In this document: one piece after another, positions 60,924-64,000 of the stretch
How positions within the stretch are numbered: the first letter of the stretch is position 1
Layout: the number at the start of each line of letters is the position of its first letter
From: VXMO01 sp034422835
GTDB lineage: Bacteria; Chloroflexota; Dehalococcoidia; UBA6926
NCBI GenBank assembly: GCA_034422835.1
Contig: DAOUJJ010000014.1
Span: 62,001-126,000, forward strand
DNA length: 64,000 nucleotides
Direction: 5' to 3'
Made by a program: the position numbers and the translations under genes
Notes under the pieces: generated by a model
What the model was told of the DNA's origin: nothing
The model's input: only the letters and a program-made list of their open reading frames with translations
Database searches by the model: none

Positions 60924-61385
60924 TTAGCCCTCTGATTGCTTTTGGCGGAACGCGGCGTAGCTTTCACGGACGTGGGGGTGTTTGAGTGAGAGGATGGCCG
61001 CGGCAAGATAGGCGGCGTTGCGCGCGCCCATGGAGCCGACGGCGACGGAGGCGACGGGAACGCCGGGCGGCATCTGGACGATGGAGTAAAGGGCGTCGAG
61101 GCCGTTGAGGGCGCTGCCGGTGGCGGGGACGCCGATGACGGGCAGGGTGGTGTACGCGGACATGACACCGGGTAGATGTGCCGCCGCGCCTGCGACGCCG
61201 ATGAGGACGTCGATGCCGCGATCCTGCGCCGTCCGTGCGTACTCCGCGGTCTTGTCCGGTGTGCGGTGCGCGGAGAGGACGTTGGTCTCGTATTCGATGC
61301 CGAGATCCTCAAGGACCTTCTGTGTTGCTTGCACGAGCTCCTCATCGGAGCGGCTGCCCATAACGATGCCAACAAGTGCGGCCAT
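60924..61385 (-). CDS. purE: N5-carboxyaminoimidazole ribonucleotide mutase
   Basis: 153 residues from ATG 61385; the frame to 61574 runs back into purD and is rejected. GSRSDEELV, SAHRTPDKTAEYA and AGAAAHLPGVMSAYTTLPVIGVP identify a class I PurE. It shifts the carboxyl group of N5-CAIR to C4. No purK is present in the window. It lies 43 bases after purD. Confidence 0.96.
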   Translation of the reverse strand: MAALVGIVMGSRSDEELVQATQKVLEDLGIEYETNVLSAHRTPDKTAEYARTAQDRGIDVLIGVAGAAAHLPGVMSAYTTLPVIGVPATGSALNGLDALYSIVQMPPGVPVASVAVGSMGARNAAYLAAAILSLKHPHVRESYAAFRQKQSEG

Positions 61386-61428
61386 TCGCGTTACCCCCTT
61401 AGACGTGATGCCTATAGAGATTATGGCA

Positions 61429-63258
61429 TTAGTCGGGCTGTGTGACGGCGCGGAGGGCGATGTCTTTGCGGTAGTGAGCGCCCTGGAATTGGACGCGAGC
61501 GGCGTTTGCGTAGGCTTTCTCGCGGGCCTGCTCCATGGTATCGCCGAGCGCAGTGACGGTGAGGACGCGGCCACCGGCGGTTATGAGTTTGCCGGTTGCG
61601 GGGTCGAGGCGCGTGCCTGCGTGAAATACGGGCACGTCGTAGTCGAGGGTGTTGAGGCCGGTGATTTCAAGGCCGGTGGGGTAGTCGCCGGGGTAGCCCT
61701 CGGAGGCGATGGCGACGCCGACGGCGGGTTGGGGGGTCCATTCGAGATGCACGTCGCTGAGGTTGCCGGCGGCAGTGGCCGCTGCGAGTTGGAGGAAATC
61801 GGACGTGATGCGGGGGAGGACAACCTGCGCCTCCGGGTCGCCCATGCGAGAGTTGAATTCAATGACCCTGGGGCCGTCGGCGGTGAGCATAAGTCCGGCA
61901 TAAAGGATGCCGCTGTAGGGTGCGCCGATCTCAACCATGCGGCGCAAGACGGGGCGGATGATCGTGTCGCGGATGTCCGCCATGAGCTTGTCCGTGACGA
62001 ACTCCGGCGGGCTGTACGATCCCATGCCGCCCGTGTTGGGGCCTTCGTCATCGTCGTAGATGCGCTTGTAGTCGCAGGCGGGAGGGACGAGGATCATCTG
62101 CTCGCCGTCGCAGAAAGCGAAGACGGAGAGTTCAACGCCCGACAGCGCGTCCTCGATGATGACCCTGTCGCCGGACTCCCCGAAATCGCGGAGGCGCATC
62201 ACGTGGTGCAGGAATGTGATCGCCTCCTCCTCCGTATCGCAGACGGCGACGCCCTTTCCGGCGGCAAGGCCGTCTGCCTTGATCACGTGCGGCGCCGGGT
62301 GGGCGCGGACGTACTCCGCCGCCTGCGAGTAATCGTCATATTGTCTCCACGCGGCGGTTGGGACACCGGCATCGTCCATGACCTGCTTGGCGAACGACTT
62401 GCTCCATTCAAGGCGAGCCGCCTCCCGTGTCGGGCCGAGGCAGAGGATACCGGCCTCACGCACTGCGTCGCCGAGTCCAAGGGCGAGCGGGGCCTCCGGG
62501 CCGATGATGACAAGCTCCACATTTCGTTCCAGTGCCGCCTGCACGATGGCCTCAATGTCAGAGACGGGGATGGGCAGATTCTCGGCGATCGATGCCGTGC
62601 CGCCGTTGCCGGGAGCCATGTAGAGCTCTTCGAGACCGTTGCTCTGTCGGAGCTTGACGGCGATAGCGTGTTCGCGCGCGCCGCCCCCCACGACCATGAC
62701 GCGGGAGGGATTATCGACGGCGGCGGGGTGGAGGCGGTGGTGGGTGTCGGGCATGGCGGGCTCACGGGGGAGGCGAATCACATACGGGTTGAAACTGCCG
62801 CCGCGCTGCCGCACAAAGAGGCCGCCATCGTCCGCATCCGTGAATAGCACGCCGTCCGGTGAGCGGACGCGGGTGGAGACGAAACGCGGGGAGCGCGGGA
62901 AGAGGATGAGCAAGAGCGCCCCGGGGACGATGCCGATAACGGCCAGCACGATTGCTGTATCGCCGGAGATGCCGCCGCCCCAGTACACCAGCCCGCCGTA
63001 AGCGGCAATGCCAAAGAGGAACCCGATCATGAGCCGCAGCCAGAGGATGTGGCGTATCGGGTTGCGGTTCGCGAGAAATGCGCCGACGCCAAGCAGCGCG
63101 AGCATGACGCCAAACAGCCCCAACAGGATGACGTTCACCTGTTCAAGTCCAAGAAGTTCGGCGATGGGGCGCGGGAAGAGGGCGGAGACGAGGCCCGTGA
63201 TGATGAATACGACGGCAAGCGCCATAAGGGTGACGCGCAGCAGGATGGTTTTCAGCAT
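61429..63258 (-). CDS. purD: Phosphoribosylamine-glycine ligase fused to an N-terminal membrane domain
   Basis: 609 residues, about 180 more than usual. Residues 1-125 hold four predicted membrane helices (about 7-28, 42-62, 73-92, 101-121). A short segment of about 45 residues (STRVRSPDGVLFTDADD) links to a complete PurD from about residue 187: VMVVGGGAREHAIAV, the ATP-grasp core HVIKADGLAAGKGVAV, and EFNSRMGDPEAQVVLPRI. There is no stop codon in the frame, and the internal ATG at 62754 has only CCCGCC before it, not a Shine-Dalgarno. The protein would be a membrane-anchored GAR synthetase. A frameshift between two separate genes is the main alternative: a TGA lies seven bases before that ATG in another frame. 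Confidence 0.87.
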   Translation of the reverse strand: MLKTILLRVTLMALAVVFIITGLVSALFPRPIAELLGLEQVNVILLGLFGVMLALLGVGAFLANRNPIRHILWLRLMIGFLFGIAAYGGLVYWGGGISGDTAIVLAVIGIVPGALLLILFPRSPRFVSTRVRSPDGVLFTDADDGGLFVRQRGGSFNPYVIRLPREPAMPDTHHRLHPAAVDNPSRVMVVGGGAREHAIAVKLRQSNGLEELYMAPGNGGTASIAENLPIPVSDIEAIVQAALERNVELVIIGPEAPLALGLGDAVREAGILCLGPTREAARLEWSKSFAKQVMDDAGVPTAAWRQYDDYSQAAEYVRAHPAPHVIKADGLAAGKGVAVCDTEEEAITFLHHVMRLRDFGESGDRVIIEDALSGVELSVFAFCDGEQMILVPPACDYKRIYDDDEGPNTGGMGSYSPPEFVTDKLMADIRDTIIRPVLRRMVEIGAPYSGILYAGLMLTADGPRVIEFNSRMGDPEAQVVLPRITSDFLQLAAATAAGNLSDVHLEWTPQPAVGVAIASEGYPGDYPTGLEITGLNTLDYDVPVFHAGTRLDPATGKLITAGGRVLTVTALGDTMEQAREKAYANAARVQFQGAHYRKDIALRAVTQPD

Positions 63259-63289
63259 GGGGTGAACGGGGTGGGTGAGAGTGGCGCCG

Positions 63290-64000
63290 CTATTCCCACT
63301 CTATTGTTCCCGGGGGTTTGCTCGTGATGTCGTAGACCACACGGTTGACGTTCGGGGCCTCGTTGGCGATACGCGATGAGATGCGCGCCAGCAGGTCGTA
63401 TGGCAGCCGCGCCCAATCGGCGGTCATGGCATCTTCCGACGTGACGGCGCGGATGGCGATGACATTCCCATACGTCCGAAAGTCGCCCTGCACGCCGACG
63501 GTGCGAGATGCAGTAAGAACGGCGAATGACTGCCAGAGTTCTCGCGTCAGGTTGGCGTTGCGAATCTCCTCGTTGACGATGGCGTCGGCCTCGCGGAGCG
63601 TATGCAAGCCCTCCCGCGTCACCTCGCCGAGGATGCGGATGGCCAAACCCGGCCCGGGGAACGGCTGCCGCCAGACGATCTCGTCCGGGAGGCCGAGTTC
63701 CGAGCCGACGGCGCGCACCTCGTCCTTGAAGAGATAGCGCAGCGGCTCAACCAACTCCAAGCGCATCTCCTCAGGCAGACCGCCGACATTGTGGTGCGTC
63801 TTGATGACGGCGGAGGCGGTGTTGTCCGCAGTCAGGCTCTCGATGACGTCGGGGTAGGTGGTGCCCTGTACGAGGAAATCGACCTCGCCGAGCTTGCCGG
63901 CCTCCTCCTCGAACACCCAGATAAACTCCTCGCCGATGGTCTTGCGCTTGGTTTCCGGGTCGGTGATTCCCTCCAGTCGTTCAAGGAACCTGTCCGAGGA
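63290..64000 (-). CDS. guaA: GMP synthase (glutamine-hydrolysing), 5' part outside window
   Basis: The frame is open to the window edge at 64000, leaving the C-terminal 236 residues. These include FLERLEGITDPETKRKTIGEEFI from the ATP-pyrophosphatase domain, VQGTTYPDVIES, KTHHNVGGLP, and the dimerisation domain with RQPFPGPGLAIRILGEVT and the terminal KPPGTIEWE. It converts XMP to GMP. The glutaminase domain would lie further upstream. It is 31 bases before the purD start, so guaA, purD, purE and purB are probably one transcription unit. Confidence 0.97.
   Translation of the reverse strand, partial: SSDRFLERLEGITDPETKRKTIGEEFIWVFEEEAGKLGEVDFLVQGTTYPDVIESLTADNTASAVIKTHHNVGGLPEEMRLELVEPLRYLFKDEVRAVGSELGLPDEIVWRQPFPGPGLAIRILGEVTREGLHTLREADAIVNEEIRNANLTRELWQSFAVLTASRTVGVQGDFRTYGNVIAIRAVTSEDAMTADWARLPYDLLARISSRIANEAPNVNRVVYDITSKPPGTIEWE

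Noticed and set aside
61105..62847. 580-residue open frame on the plus strand
   Set aside because: Lies wholly opposite purE and purD, which have clear motifs; it is a by-product of high GC third positions.

Overview
The window is bacterial chromosomal DNA of fairly high GC content, densely packed with genes. The mix suggests a member of the Chloroflexota, perhaps a Dehalococcoidia/SAR202-like lineage. Pointers are archaeal-type phosphoglycerate mutase beside pgk and tpiA, LL-diaminopimelate aminotransferase with DapF, an ECF sigma factor paired with a DUF5667/DUF5666-like membrane protein, many Thr/Pro-rich lipoproteins, and several families of short palindromic repeats. This assignment is inference; there is no rRNA in the window. 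No phage, IS element or CRISPR array was seen.

Layout: 1-7.7 kb (+): spermidine synthase-like end, a TPP enzyme, PcrA/UvrD helicase, RNase D, a Rid protein and a leucine-rich-repeat lipoprotein. 7.9-13.6 kb (-): a probable operon tldD-tldE-HEAT-Nudix-GNAT, then a zinc-finger-like protein and a 42-residue coiled-coil protein. 13.7-19.5 kb: endonuclease III, a fused toxin-antitoxin gene behind an 18-bp palindrome, an orphan membrane protein, argC, a methyltransferase/SRPBCC pair and a hydrolase. 19.8-23.9 kb (+): three tandem DppB permeases and one DppC; their likely ATPases (dppD, dppF) lie 31 kb away at 55-57 kb behind tRNA-Lys and tRNA-Leu. 25.1-31.4 kb (-): an overlapping operon of TetR, UbiD, UbiA, UbiX and a complete SsuABC-like transporter, with a TetR-type palindrome upstream. 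31.5-41.6 kb: a DUF4287-SRPBCC protein, an aspartic-protease-like protein lacking its catalytic motif, a heterodimeric ABC exporter, a sigma/anti-sigma pair, RimI-like GNAT, a CrtC/AttH-like lipoprotein, a CmtR-like metal sensor and CcdA. 41.7-54.4 kb: dapL, three tandem MFS carriers, dapF, miaA, a Gfo/Idh protein, a HEPN-like protein and the pgk-apgM-tpiA glycolytic operon. 57.1-59.4 kb: an AIPR-family defence-like protein with a nuclease-like N-terminus, and a divergent small gene. 59.4-64 kb (-): purine genes guaA-purD-purE-purB, where purD carries an in-frame N-terminal four-helix membrane domain.

The most notable items are the membrane-fused PurD, the single-frame toxin-antitoxin with an internal ribosome binding site, the TetR-UbiD-UbiA-UbiX-ABC operon, the AIPR locus, and a set of TATACT elements only 6-12 bases before start codons that suggests leaderless or nearly leaderless transcripts. 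Protein functions rest on recognition of motifs in the translated sequence; no database search was possible.
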